The notes under the pieces: model-generated
The model's input: only the letters and a program-made list of their open reading frames with translations
Told to the model about the DNA's origin: nothing
Database searches by the model: none
DNA from: JBLEFH01 sp047345645
GTDB taxonomy: Bacteria > Pseudomonadota > Alphaproteobacteria > Rhodobacterales > Rhodobacteraceae
DNA: 64,000 nt
Direction: 5' to 3' (one strand)
NCBI GenBank assembly: GCA_047345645.1
Contig: JBLEFH010000009.1
Shown: positions 11,492 to 19,952 of the stretch, piece by piece
Layout of the letters: the number at the start of each line of letters is the position of its first letter
Position numbering within the stretch: position 1 is the first letter of the stretch
Made by a program: the position numbers and the translations under genes

Positions 11492-11506
11492 GTTCTCTTA
11501 GTGTTC
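11492..11506 (+). promoter_or_regulatory. Alphaproteobacterial LexA (SOS) box
   Basis: GTTC at 11492-11495, seven bases, then GTTC at 11503-11506. This is an exact match to the direct-repeat GTTC-N7-GTTC site known for LexA in Rhodobacter and other alphaproteobacteria. It lies 12 nt before the ATG of the radical SAM gene, where a bound repressor would block transcription. Confidence 0.75.
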
Positions 11507-11518
11507 TAGTCTCGGTTT

Positions 11519-12598
11519 ATGCTTCCACCACGCAATCCCGATGAGCGCCTGAAAGCCCGCGGCGCGGACACCCGCCCGCCGGGCCGCTTCGAAAAGGAGC
11601 GGCGGGAGCGCGAATCGGATGGCTGGGATATTCCCGAGGAAGAGCGGCTGCTGCGCACCGAAATCACCACCGAGGAGCCGCGCAGCATCATCGCTCGCAA
11701 CACCTCCCCGGATGTGCCCTTCGACCGCTCGATCAACCCGTATCGCGGCTGCGAACATGGCTGCATCTATTGCTTCGCCCGGCCCAGCCATTCCTATATC
11801 GGCCTCTCGCCGGGCCTTGATTTTGAAACCAAACTCACCGCCAAACCGAATGCGGCAGCAGTGCTGGAGCGGCAACTGGCGCGCCCGTCCTACAAGGTTG
11901 CCCCGATCGCGCTTGGCACCAACACGGACCCCTATCAGCCCGCCGAAGCGAAATTCGAGATCATGCCGAAACTCCTGCGCGTGCTGTCGGACTGGAACCA
12001 CCCCGTCACCCTCGTCACCCGCGGGCGGCTGGTCCTGCGCGATGTGGATCTCTGGGGCGAACTCGCGGCGAAAAACATGGCCCTCGCCGGGGTCTCCCTC
12101 ACCACGCTCAACGCCAAACTCGCCCGCCAGATGGAGCCCCGCGCGCCGACGCCGCAAACGCGGCTCAAGATGATTGAGGGGCTGACGAAAGCCGGGGTGC
12201 CGGTCCGCGTGATGGTCGCGCCGATCATTCCGGTGCTGAACGAGCCGGAACTGGAATCGATCCTGGAAGCCGCCCGCGAAGCCGGGGCCAGCAGCGCCAG
12301 CATGATCCCGGTCCGCCTGCCCTATGAGGTCGCGCCGCTCTTCCGCGACTGGCTGGAGCGCCACCACCCCGGCAAGGCCGCACACATCATGAACCGCATC
12401 CGCGCCATGCGCGGCGGGCGCGACAACGATCCGCGCTATGGCAGCCGGATGCGCGGTGAGGGAAAGGAAATCGAGCTTCTCCACCAACGCTTCCGCCTCG
12501 CCAAACGGCGCTTCCACCTCGATGCGAGAAACCCGCCGCTAGATTGCAGCCGCTTCGGGCAGCCGCCAAAGGCCGGAGATCAACTCTCGTTTTTCTGA
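11519..12598 (+). CDS. PA0069-family radical SAM protein
   Basis: A 359-residue protein with the radical SAM cluster motif CEHGCIYC (Cx3Cx2C) around residue 80, preceded by the family hallmark SINPYRGCEHG and followed by ARPSHSYIGLSPGLDFE. It belongs to the Rv2578c/PA0069 group, distantly related to spore photoproduct lyase. Its reaction is unknown. An SOS box just upstream implies induction by DNA damage, which fits a role in DNA lesion repair; that link is my inference. Confidence 0.9.
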   Translation: MLPPRNPDERLKARGADTRPPGRFEKERRERESDGWDIPEEERLLRTEITTEEPRSIIARNTSPDVPFDRSINPYRGCEHGCIYCFARPSHSYIGLSPGLDFETKLTAKPNAAAVLERQLARPSYKVAPIALGTNTDPYQPAEAKFEIMPKLLRVLSDWNHPVTLVTRGRLVLRDVDLWGELAAKNMALAGVSLTTLNAKLARQMEPRAPTPQTRLKMIEGLTKAGVPVRVMVAPIIPVLNEPELESILEAAREAGASSASMIPVRLPYEVAPLFRDWLERHHPGKAAHIMNRIRAMRGGRDNDPRYGSRMRGEGKEIELLHQRFRLAKRRFHLDARNPPLDCSRFGQPPKAGDQLSFF

Positions 12599-12671
12599 AA
12601 CGCAAGGGCGCGGAAAATCCACATGAGCGAGACCGCCAGGGATCGAGCGATTGTGGAGTTTCCGGGGCCGG

Positions 12672-13682
12672 TTATCCGCGCCGGCGGCTGCGGCGCTGCC
12701 GCTTGGGCGCATCCGCCGGATCGCCCGTGCCATCGCTGTCCGACGAGAACCCGCCAAGCGCCGCCGCAATTTCCTCAAGGCTCGGCGCATCGCCTTTCGG
12801 CGTGCTGTCGAGTGCCGCGCGCATGGCCCGCAAATGCTCGGGCATGGTGCCGCAGCACCCGCCAATCACCGCCGCGCCCGCATCCCGCGCCATCACCGCA
12901 TATTGCGCCATCACCTCGGGGGTGCCGTCATAATGAATGTGGCCCTCGACATATTTCGGGATCCCCGCATTGCCTTTCGAGACAATCGGGCGCTGCGCCG
13001 TCGGCGCCATCCCCAGAACCGTGCGCAGAATATCCGAGGCCCCCACCCCGCAATTCGCGCCAAAGGCCACCGGCTTGTGGCCAAGGCTCTCGACCAGATC
13101 CACCATGCCTTCGGAGGTCACGCCCATCATGGTGCGCCCCGCCGTGTCGAAACTCATCGTCCCGACCCATTCCGCACCGACATTGCCAATCGCCTCAGCC
13201 GCCGCGCGATATTCCTCAGGGGCGGAGATCGTCTCGACCCAAAGCACATCCGCGCCGCCCGCGATCAGCCCGCGCGCCTGCTCCTCGAACATCTCGACGC
13301 CCTCTTCGTGGGAGAGCGTCCCCACGGGCTGGAAAATATCCCCGGTCGGCCCCATGGACCCGGCAACGATCACCTTGCGATCCGCCTTGTCCGCCACCTC
13401 GCGGCCCAGCTCGGCGGCGATTTTGTTGAGCTCAAACACCCGGTCCTGCGCATTATGCAGCTTGAGGCGGCTTGCATTCCCGCCAAAGGAATTCGTTAGA
13501 AAGAGATCCGACCCCGCATCCACCGCGCCCTGATACAGCTTGCGGATATTGTCCGGCTTATCGACATTCCACAGCTCCGGCGCATCCCCGGCGGTCAGGC
13601 CCATATTGAACAGGTTCGTCCCCGTCGCCCCATCGGTCAGCAGAAAGCCGCGCTCGGCCAGAAGATCGCTGAAAAGTCCCAT
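12672..13682 (-). CDS. BHMT-type homocysteine S-methyltransferase
   Basis: A 336-residue single-domain enzyme of the betaine-homocysteine or MetH N-terminal type. It starts with the conserved TDGATGTNL and shows the zinc-binding cysteines in FGANCGVG and IGGCCGT. It would move a methyl group from methyl-cobalamin on the corrinoid protein (10692-11390) to homocysteine, forming methionine. The ATG at 13682 has a GAGGG ribosome site; it sits at the stop of sufE. The C-terminal end is unusually basic (KRQRRSRRRG). Confidence 0.88.
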   Translation of the reverse strand: MGLFSDLLAERGFLLTDGATGTNLFNMGLTAGDAPELWNVDKPDNIRKLYQGAVDAGSDLFLTNSFGGNASRLKLHNAQDRVFELNKIAAELGREVADKADRKVIVAGSMGPTGDIFQPVGTLSHEEGVEMFEEQARGLIAGGADVLWVETISAPEEYRAAAEAIGNVGAEWVGTMSFDTAGRTMMGVTSEGMVDLVESLGHKPVAFGANCGVGASDILRTVLGMAPTAQRPIVSKGNAGIPKYVEGHIHYDGTPEVMAQYAVMARDAGAAVIGGCCGTMPEHLRAMRAALDSTPKGDAPSLEEIAAALGGFSSDSDGTGDPADAPKRQRRSRRRG

Positions 13683-13683
13683 T

Positions 13684-14097
13684 TTAACCCTCATTCTCTG
13701 CGGCATAGGCTTGCAGCCGCGCCACCATTGCCTTCAGCCCGTTCGAGCGCTGCGCCGACAGCGCCTCATCGAGCGAGAGGCGTTTCAATTCCGCCGGCGC
13801 ATCCACCGCCGCCGCCGCCGCTGGCGGCAACCCTGCATAAAGCGCATGCAGCACCGCGATCAGCCCCTCCACGATCATCGCATCGGACTCGCCCATGAAC
13901 TGCAGCTTGCCGTCCTCGATGCGCGGCACCAGCCACACCTGACTGGCACAGCCCTCCACCTTGGTCGCATCGACCTTCAGCGCATCATCGAGCGGCGGGA
14001 AGTCCTTCCCCATCTCAATGACATAACGGTAGCGATCTTCCCAATCGTCGAGAAATTCAAAATTGGCAACAATGTCTTCGAATGCGGCGGTGGCCAT
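13684..14097 (-). CDS. sufE: SufE-family Fe-S cluster assembly sulfur acceptor
   Basis: A 137-residue SufE protein. It accepts sulfane sulfur from a SufS-type cysteine desulfurase on the cysteine in KVEGCASQVWL, and shows the family blocks DDWEDRYRYVIEMGK and ADAMIV-like SDAMIVEGLIAVL. The ATG at 14097 has an AAGGAG ribosome site. Fifty upstream codons are open but do not resemble the family. It precedes the homocysteine methyltransferase with about 1 nt between stop and start. Confidence 0.92.
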   Translation of the reverse strand: MATAAFEDIVANFEFLDDWEDRYRYVIEMGKDFPPLDDALKVDATKVEGCASQVWLVPRIEDGKLQFMGESDAMIVEGLIAVLHALYAGLPPAAAAAVDAPAELKRLSLDEALSAQRSNGLKAMVARLQAYAAENEG

Positions 14098-14346
14098 GGG
14101 CTCTCCTTCTTCGCCGCGGACAATAGGCATCATCGCCCCCGGCAACAAGAGCGAGCTGGGGTGGTGTGGGTGCGAGGGTCCTCCGAGCTTTTGCGAGAAC
14201 GCGGGTGGTATCGAGTTGTAAAGATCGGCGGGTGAGCATCCTCCCATGAGAGGCTGCCCCTGTCATACAGTGAACGTCCGGTTTGAGACATTCATTGACG
14301 AACGCTGCACTTTGTGCAAAGGGCTGCCTTGTAGAGCACGTTGTAA

Positions 14347-15537
14347 TTAGAAGGGAATTTCGTCTTCGTCGTCGCTTTCAGTAGACACACCTGAATTTTC
14401 AGTATGTTCAACGATGAATCGAGCGCGCTCGTATAACTCATCAAAGGTGATAATTTCTGGTTGGCGCAGGTTTCGGCGGAAACCCTCGAAAGCCTGATAA
14501 CGCGATGCGTTCACACCCTTCTCGGTTTTAAACTGACCAAGACTGCCAATTACGAGGAATGATCTAGGCTGAACCGCCAACAATTCCTCTCCCGTCGGGT
14601 TGCCTTGGTCGTCGGAAAGGCGATGGTAAGTGTCTAGTTCTTTGGTCGCGGCACGCAACGTCTCTTGGCACTGAGCCACCGCGCCACTGAGTTCCGCAGA
14701 AGGTGCCCACGTGCCACGGCGGTACTCGTTATCTTTCAAAAGGCCGGTGTCGCTTTTCTTGATCTCAACTAAGCACAGGGCGCTGATAGCTGCGCGGGTC
14801 TTCATGATGCCATCTGGAACCTTTCCCGGCGCAACCAAACTGGATCCACGGATCGTTTGTTGAAGTTTTCGTCCATCCAACCCTGTAGTGAAAACGTAGC
14901 TAAGGCCGTAGCCAAAAATCCACTGATTGCGCTCAAAGAACTCTTGCCAACTGCCTTCTGAGACATCCTTAGCTGTGTCGAGCATTTCGTAGAAAGCTTT
15001 CAGTTCTTTGCGGCGGTATGCCAGCGCCACGACATCCTCGTTAGTGATCTGGCTGCGTGCAAATTCGGCAACGAGATCAGGACGGTCTTTAAGCAGTTTG
15101 CGCGCCTCAGCGTCCGGCATGTGGACTAAGCGCAAATCGGCCTCATTGACATTGAGTTTGGCAGGTCCATGAATTTCCAAGCGCTGGATATTGTTTAGAA
15201 ACTCTAACAACCTATAAATTTGCTCACCATATAACACGACCTGATCACCCATTGGATTACCAGTTTTGGTACTCCATCGCTGAATGTGGAGATGGGTTAT
15301 TCTCCTTCCATCTTCGATGAACCGGGCCTTTATCTGCTGGATACCCTTATCGGTTTCATGAAGAACGAATTCATCACCATCCCTGACGAGCTCTTTCAAC
15401 GGCCCTTCCTCCAACCTTTTCCAGCCGTGCCGGTAAACGGTTTCTTTGCCAGCGTAGCTGAAACTCTTCGAAATATAGAGCCTGTCTGGAACCCGGTTTT
15501 TGGCATATTCAAATTCCTCAAAATCAACTTCTGGCAT
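14347..15537 (-). CDS. Shedu-type defence nuclease (DUF4263, SduA-like)
   Basis: A 396-residue protein whose C-terminal half has the DUF4263 pattern: FFERNQWIFGYGLSYVF, then GKVPDGIMKT ... ALCLVEIKKSDT (Asp then Glu-x-Lys of a PD-(D/E)xK nuclease), then PRSFLVIGSLGQF and NLRQPEIITFDEL. Single-gene Shedu systems defend against phages by nuclease action; the known Bacillus SduA is of similar length. The N-terminal 180 residues form an unassigned sensing region. GC content is visibly lower than in both neighbours, and it stands alone between housekeeping genes, which suggests transfer. Confidence 0.85.
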   Translation of the reverse strand: MPEVDFEEFEYAKNRVPDRLYISKSFSYAGKETVYRHGWKRLEEGPLKELVRDGDEFVLHETDKGIQQIKARFIEDGRRITHLHIQRWSTKTGNPMGDQVVLYGEQIYRLLEFLNNIQRLEIHGPAKLNVNEADLRLVHMPDAEARKLLKDRPDLVAEFARSQITNEDVVALAYRRKELKAFYEMLDTAKDVSEGSWQEFFERNQWIFGYGLSYVFTTGLDGRKLQQTIRGSSLVAPGKVPDGIMKTRAAISALCLVEIKKSDTGLLKDNEYRRGTWAPSAELSGAVAQCQETLRAATKELDTYHRLSDDQGNPTGEELLAVQPRSFLVIGSLGQFKTEKGVNASRYQAFEGFRRNLRQPEIITFDELYERARFIVEHTENSGVSTESDDEDEIPF

Positions 15538-15825
15538 AAACGGTTCCGGAAAACTTGTTCGTTACAAATTATACAATCTCAGCGGGCAACGTTGCAAGAA
15601 CGGGGCAAATGCAACGACTAGATCGCTGCATCGGTGAGCGGTCTGATCTTGTTTGTTTGAAGCAGACCTCCAGTTTGTGGGAATGGACGGCAACTTGGTC
15701 CCGCATTGCGCAAGTTCCAGCGTCAGCACCGAATGATCGACCCAGCCGTCTGCCCCCCGAACGATCTGGGCTTTTCATAGACCGCGCGCGAGGCTATCCA
15801 AGGGGCAAACAGAGATAGGTGCGTT
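15538..15825. other. Intergenic region between the Shedu gene and a lipoprotein gene
   Basis: No convincing gene is seen here. Short open stretches exist on both strands but lack ribosome sites and family-like composition. The low-GC part next to the Shedu start probably holds its promoter and the right boundary of the inserted segment. Confidence 0.4.
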
Positions 15826-16260
15826 ATGAAATCCGCGGTTCTTGCTCTTTCCGTCCTGGCGCTGGTCGCTGGTTGCGGCCAACTTCAGCGGCTCGACCGG
15901 TATATTGTGGGCGACCGCAATGCCGAGCGGGTCGAGGAAGATCCGACGGAACTCGCCATGCAGGTCAGCACCGCCGCCGCCGAGCGCACCCCCTCGGGCG
16001 TCATCATCCGCGCCGAAGCGATCCTGCCGAGCGCTGGCTATTATGACGCGCAGCTGCGCCCGGTCTCGCCCGAAACGCTGGCGGACGGCATCCTGCGCCT
16101 CGAATTCCGCGCCCTGCCGCCCGAAGAGCCGCGCCCCGGCCCGACACCGCGCTCGCGCACCATCGCCGTCGCCGTCTTCCTCGACGCGCAAGACCTCGCA
16201 GGGATCAGCCAAATTCAGGTGCTGGGCCAGCAGCAGAGCCAAGCCGTCGGGATTCGGTAA
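15826..16260 (+). CDS. Small lipoprotein of unknown function
   Basis: A 144-residue protein with a signal peptide and lipobox LVAGCG. The mature domain (RTPSGVIIRAEAILPSAGYYDAQLRP ... ILRLEFRALPPEEPRPG ... RTIAVAVFLDAQDL) is rich in beta strands and resembles small secreted proteins widespread in Rhodobacteraceae. It is followed by a terminator, so it is probably transcribed alone. Function unknown. Confidence 0.8.
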   Translation: MKSAVLALSVLALVAGCGQLQRLDRYIVGDRNAERVEEDPTELAMQVSTAAAERTPSGVIIRAEAILPSAGYYDAQLRPVSPETLADGILRLEFRALPPEEPRPGPTPRSRTIAVAVFLDAQDLAGISQIQVLGQQQSQAVGIR

Positions 16261-16300
16261 CGGCGCGGGCGGATGCGCCGCCCTCTTCACAAAATCTTCA

Positions 16301-16333
16301 CGGGCCGGAGGGAAACCCTTTCCGGCCCCTTTT
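16301..16333 (+). terminator. Rho-independent terminator after the lipoprotein gene
   Basis: An 8-bp stem GGGCCGGA/TCCGGCCC with a loop of 11 nt, followed by C then TTTT, lies 40 nt after the lipoprotein stop. Confidence 0.75.
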
Positions 16334-16417
16334 CGTAGCGTCTTACGCACGGCTGCCCGCGTGTCATTGCCCAAACCCGTGCGGGCCTCTAAGTTGCGCG
16401 CAAACAGGAGAGATTTC

Positions 16418-17602
16418 ATGATCCGCACCACCCTCGCCGCGCTTCTCGCCAGTGCCGCTTTGGCCCATGCCCAGCCGATCGACTGGGAGGCAACGGTCGC
16501 CGCCGCAGAGGGCCAGACCGTGCAGTTTCACGCCTGGGCGGGGTCCGAGGGGATCAATGCCTATATCGACTGGGTGGCCGAGCAGGTCGCGCCCATGGGT
16601 GTCACGCTTGAGCATGTGAAAATCTCCGACACGGCCGACACGGTGAGCCGGGTTCTGGCCGAGAAAACGGCGGGGCAGGATGAGAATGGCGCGGTGGATC
16701 TCATCTGGATCAATGGCGCGAATTTTGCGGCGATGAAGGAAAACGGCCTGCTCTTCGGGCCATGGGCGGAGGATTTGCCACATTTCGATCTCGTCGATGT
16801 TGAAGGCAAGCCCACGACCGTGAATGATTTTGGGGTGGATGTGGAGGGCTATGAGGCCCCGTGGGACATGGCGCAGCTTGTCTTTGAGCATGACAGCGAG
16901 AGCCTGCCGGAACCGCCCATGAGCATCGCCGCGCTGGCCGATTGGGCGGCGGGCAATCCGGGCCGCTTCACCTATCCGCAGCCGCCGGATTATCTGGGCG
17001 AGACGTTCCTGAAACAGGTGCTTCTGTCGCTGACGGACAGCCCGGAGATGTTTCTGGAACCCGCCACGGATGAAACCTATGAAGCCGCCACCGCGCCGCT
17101 TTGGGACTATCTCGACGCGCTGCATCCGAACCTCTGGCGCAGCGCCCGCGCCTTTCCGGAGAATGAAACGGCGCTCCGCCAACTCCTCGCGGATGGCGAG
17201 ATCGAGATTGGCTTCGCCTATAATCCCGGCGGCGCGTCGGCGGCGATTGCGGAAGGGATTTTGCCCGAGACCGTGCGGACATTCGTGATGGAGGGCGGCA
17301 CCCTCGCCAACACCAATTTCGTCGCCATCCCCTATAACTCGCCCGACAAGGAAGCGGCGATGGTCGTGGCCAATTTCCTGCTCTCGCCCGAGGCGCAGGC
17401 GCGCAAGCAGGAGGGCGATCTTTGGGGCGGCAACACGGTGCTGGACGTCGCGGCGCTCCCTGACGATCAGCGCGCGCTTTTCGATGTGGAGCGCGGCCCG
17501 GCGACCCTCTCGCCTGAAGACCTCGGCGCTTCCCTGCCCGAGCCGCATGTGAGCTGGTCCGAACGCATTTCGGAGGAGTGGCAGCGCCGCTACGGCCAGT
17601 AA
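16418..17602 (+). CDS. YnjB-like ABC transporter substrate-binding protein
   Basis: A 394-residue periplasmic binding protein with signal peptide (LAALLASAALAHAQ). It shows the YnjB pattern WEATVAAAEGQTVQFHAWAGS, NAYIDWVA, LIWINGANFAAMKENGLLFGPW, and GYEAPWDMAQLVFEHD. It is the first gene of a ynjBCD-type operon, with the permease starting directly after its stop. The solute carried by YnjBCD is not known. The ATG at 16418 has an AGGAGAG ribosome site; the longer open frame upstream is non-coding. Confidence 0.88.
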   Translation: MIRTTLAALLASAALAHAQPIDWEATVAAAEGQTVQFHAWAGSEGINAYIDWVAEQVAPMGVTLEHVKISDTADTVSRVLAEKTAGQDENGAVDLIWINGANFAAMKENGLLFGPWAEDLPHFDLVDVEGKPTTVNDFGVDVEGYEAPWDMAQLVFEHDSESLPEPPMSIAALADWAAGNPGRFTYPQPPDYLGETFLKQVLLSLTDSPEMFLEPATDETYEAATAPLWDYLDALHPNLWRSARAFPENETALRQLLADGEIEIGFAYNPGGASAAIAEGILPETVRTFVMEGGTLANTNFVAIPYNSPDKEAAMVVANFLLSPEAQARKQEGDLWGGNTVLDVAALPDDQRALFDVERGPATLSPEDLGASLPEPHVSWSERISEEWQRRYGQ

Positions 17603-19273
17603 ATGCGCGGCCCGCTCGCCCTTGCGCCCTGGCTGATGCTGGCGGTGATCGCCCTGCCGGTTCTGGCGGGGCTGGCGGGCACATTGCTCCCGGCCTTTGG
17701 CTATCTGCCCGCGCTTGGTGGCACGGCCCTCAGCCTTGAGCCCTTCGCCATGCTGCTCGGCAAGCCGGGGATGGTAGAGGCGATTTTCCTCAGTATCTGG
17801 ACCGGCCTCGCGGCGACGGTCATTTCCCTCGCCCTCACCTTTGCCTTCATCGCGGGGTGGAGCGAGAGCAAGACCTTCCAACGCCTGCGCGCGCTCCTGT
17901 CCCCCCTCCTGTCGATCCCCCACGCGGCGGCGGCGCTTGGCATCGCGGTGCTGCTCGCGCCCTCCGGCCCGCTCTTTCGCCTGATCGCGCCCGTCTTTGG
18001 CTGGGACGCGCCGCCGGATTTGCTGACGACGCGAGACCCCTACGGCCTCGCCCTGATCTTCGGGCTGGTCGTCAAAGAGGTGCCGTTCCTCTTCCTGATG
18101 AGCCTCGCCGCCCTGCCCCAGACCATGCCGCGCCGGAAAATGCGCATCGCGCGGGCGGCGGGTTATGGCGAGATCGCGGGCTTCACCTTCGCCGTGCTGC
18201 CCGCGCTTTACCGCCAGATCCGCCTGCCCGTTTTTGCCGTCCTCGCCTTCTCCGTCTCCGTAGTGGATGTGGCGATGATCCTCGGCCCGAACCTGCCCGC
18301 GACCCTCGCCATCTGCGTGCTGGACCTGATGCGCGACCCCGATCTCGACGCCCGCTTCATGGCGGCGGCGGGCGCGGCGCTGCTGATGGGGCTGACGCTG
18401 CTTTTGATCCTGCTCTGGCTCGCGGGCGAACGTGTGACCGCGCGCCTCATGCGCCCGCTCGCCGCCTCTGGCCGCCGCTTCCCGCGCGACCGCGCGGCGC
18501 GTCTGCTTGCGATGATCCTGATGCTCGCCAGCACCGCCGCGATCTTTCTGGGCCTTGCCCTGCTCGCCCTTTGGTCCGTCGCCGGTCCGTGGCGCTGGCC
18601 GGACATCCTGCCCGCCAACCTCACCTTGCGCGGCTGGATGCGCGTGATGCCGGACCTGATGCCCGTCCTCGCCGAAACCGTGTTGATCGCGGGGCTCTCG
18701 GCGGGCGCGGCGCTGATCCTCGTTCTTCTGTCCCTCGAAGCGCTGCGCCGCGGCGCGCGCCTGCCGCGCCTGCACGGGCTGATGTTCCTGCCGCTGATCG
18801 TCCCGCAACTCGCCTTCCTCTTCGGCCTGCAAACGAGCTTCATCCGCTTCGGCCTCGACGGAACGACCCTCGCGGTCGCCTTTGCCCATCTCATTTTCGT
18901 GCTGCCCTATGTCTGGCTCTCGCTCTCCGGCCCCTGGGCGGCCTATGACCGGCGGATCGACAAAGTCGGCGCGGCGCTCGGCGCCTCCCCTTGGCGGATT
19001 TTCTGGCGCTTGCGCCTGCCGATTCTCCTGCGCCCGATCCTGATCGCCTTCGCCATCGGCCTCGCCGTCTCCATCGGGCAATACCTTCCGACGCTCCTGA
19101 TCGGGGCCGGACGCATCGAAACCCTGACCACACAGGCGGTTGCGCTCAGCGCAGGCGGCAATCGGCAAGTTATTGGCGTTTGGGCATTATGGCAGACACT
19201 CTTACCCTTTTTGGGGTTTGCGCTCGCCGCCGCCCTCCCGTATCTGATGGAGAATTCAAGGAATAAGGGTTGA
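17603..19273 (+). CDS. YnjC-like fused ABC transporter permease
   Basis: A 556-residue membrane protein with two permease domains in tandem, about twelve transmembrane helices, in the style of YnjC and ThiP. Each half carries an EAA-type loop (IARAAGYGEIAGFTFAVLPA and KVGAALGASPWRIFWRLRLP) that docks on the ATPase. It begins at the base after the ynjB stop and ends 4 nt before the ATPase start, so the operon is tight. Confidence 0.9.
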   Translation: MRGPLALAPWLMLAVIALPVLAGLAGTLLPAFGYLPALGGTALSLEPFAMLLGKPGMVEAIFLSIWTGLAATVISLALTFAFIAGWSESKTFQRLRALLSPLLSIPHAAAALGIAVLLAPSGPLFRLIAPVFGWDAPPDLLTTRDPYGLALIFGLVVKEVPFLFLMSLAALPQTMPRRKMRIARAAGYGEIAGFTFAVLPALYRQIRLPVFAVLAFSVSVVDVAMILGPNLPATLAICVLDLMRDPDLDARFMAAAGAALLMGLTLLLILLWLAGERVTARLMRPLAASGRRFPRDRAARLLAMILMLASTAAIFLGLALLALWSVAGPWRWPDILPANLTLRGWMRVMPDLMPVLAETVLIAGLSAGAALILVLLSLEALRRGARLPRLHGLMFLPLIVPQLAFLFGLQTSFIRFGLDGTTLAVAFAHLIFVLPYVWLSLSGPWAAYDRRIDKVGAALGASPWRIFWRLRLPILLRPILIAFAIGLAVSIGQYLPTLLIGAGRIETLTTQAVALSAGGNRQVIGVWALWQTLLPFLGFALAAALPYLMENSRNKG

Positions 19274-19277
19274 CACT

Positions 19278-19952
19278 TTGATTGGCGGCGTGGGTGAAGA
19301 GATTGCAGGGGGGTTGCACCTCGATCATATCGATCTCGCGCAACGTGGCGGTGACAGTCTGGTCCGCCTCAACCTCGCGATCGCGCCCGGCGAGATTCTG
19401 AGCATCATGGGGCCAAGCGGCTCCGGCAAATCGACCCTGCTGAATTTCCTCATCGGCAATATGCCGGATGACTTCATCGCCCGCGGGCGGGTGCTGCTTT
19501 TCGGGCGCGACATTACGAATCTCGAAACCAAACAGCGCCGGATCGGCATTCTCTTTCAGGATGATGTGCTGTTCCCACACCTCTCGGTCGCGGGCAATCT
19601 CGGCTTTGGCCTGCCCGCCGATCTGCGCGGCGCCGAGCGGCGGCGGGTGATTGGCGAGGCGCTTTACAATGCGGGCCTCGAAGGCTTCGAGCATCGCGAC
19701 CCGGAGAGCCTGTCGGGCGGGCAGCGCGCGCGGGTCGCCCTGATGCGCACGCTGCTCTCGCAGCCGCAAGCGCTCCTGCTCGATGAACCCTTTTCAAAAC
19801 TCGATACCGATCTGCGCGAACATATGCGCCATTTTGTCTTTCAAAAGGCGCAGGAGCAGGGTCTGCCGGTGTTGATGGTGACGCATGATATGGACGACGC
19901 GCTGTCGGCGCGCGGGCGGATCTTGACCCCGCTCGGGAAGGAGTTGGGCTGA
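19278..19952 (+). CDS. YnjD-like ABC transporter ATP-binding protein
   Basis: A 224-residue ATPase with Walker A GPSGSGKST, signature LSGGQRARV, Walker B ALLLDEP and the switch histidine in MVTHDMDDAL. The start appears to be TTG at 19278, with AAGGG eight nt upstream. An in-frame GTG at 19290 is the alternative. It completes the ynjBCD-type importer. Its stop overlaps the rnd start (TGATG). Confidence 0.88.
   Translation: MIGGVGEEIAGGLHLDHIDLAQRGGDSLVRLNLAIAPGEILSIMGPSGSGKSTLLNFLIGNMPDDFIARGRVLLFGRDITNLETKQRRIGILFQDDVLFPHLSVAGNLGFGLPADLRGAERRRVIGEALYNAGLEGFEHRDPESLSGGQRARVALMRTLLSQPQALLLDEPFSKLDTDLREHMRHFVFQKAQEQGLPVLMVTHDMDDALSARGRILTPLGKELG

Noticed and set aside
15555..15818. Open frames in the region after the Shedu gene
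   Set aside because: No ribosome site, no family resemblance and atypical composition on both strands.
16364..19168. Minus-strand open frame of 934 codons across the ynjBCD-type operon
   Set aside because: Composition (Gln, Arg, Gly, Glu without hydrophobic core) is that of an antisense shadow of the transporter genes.
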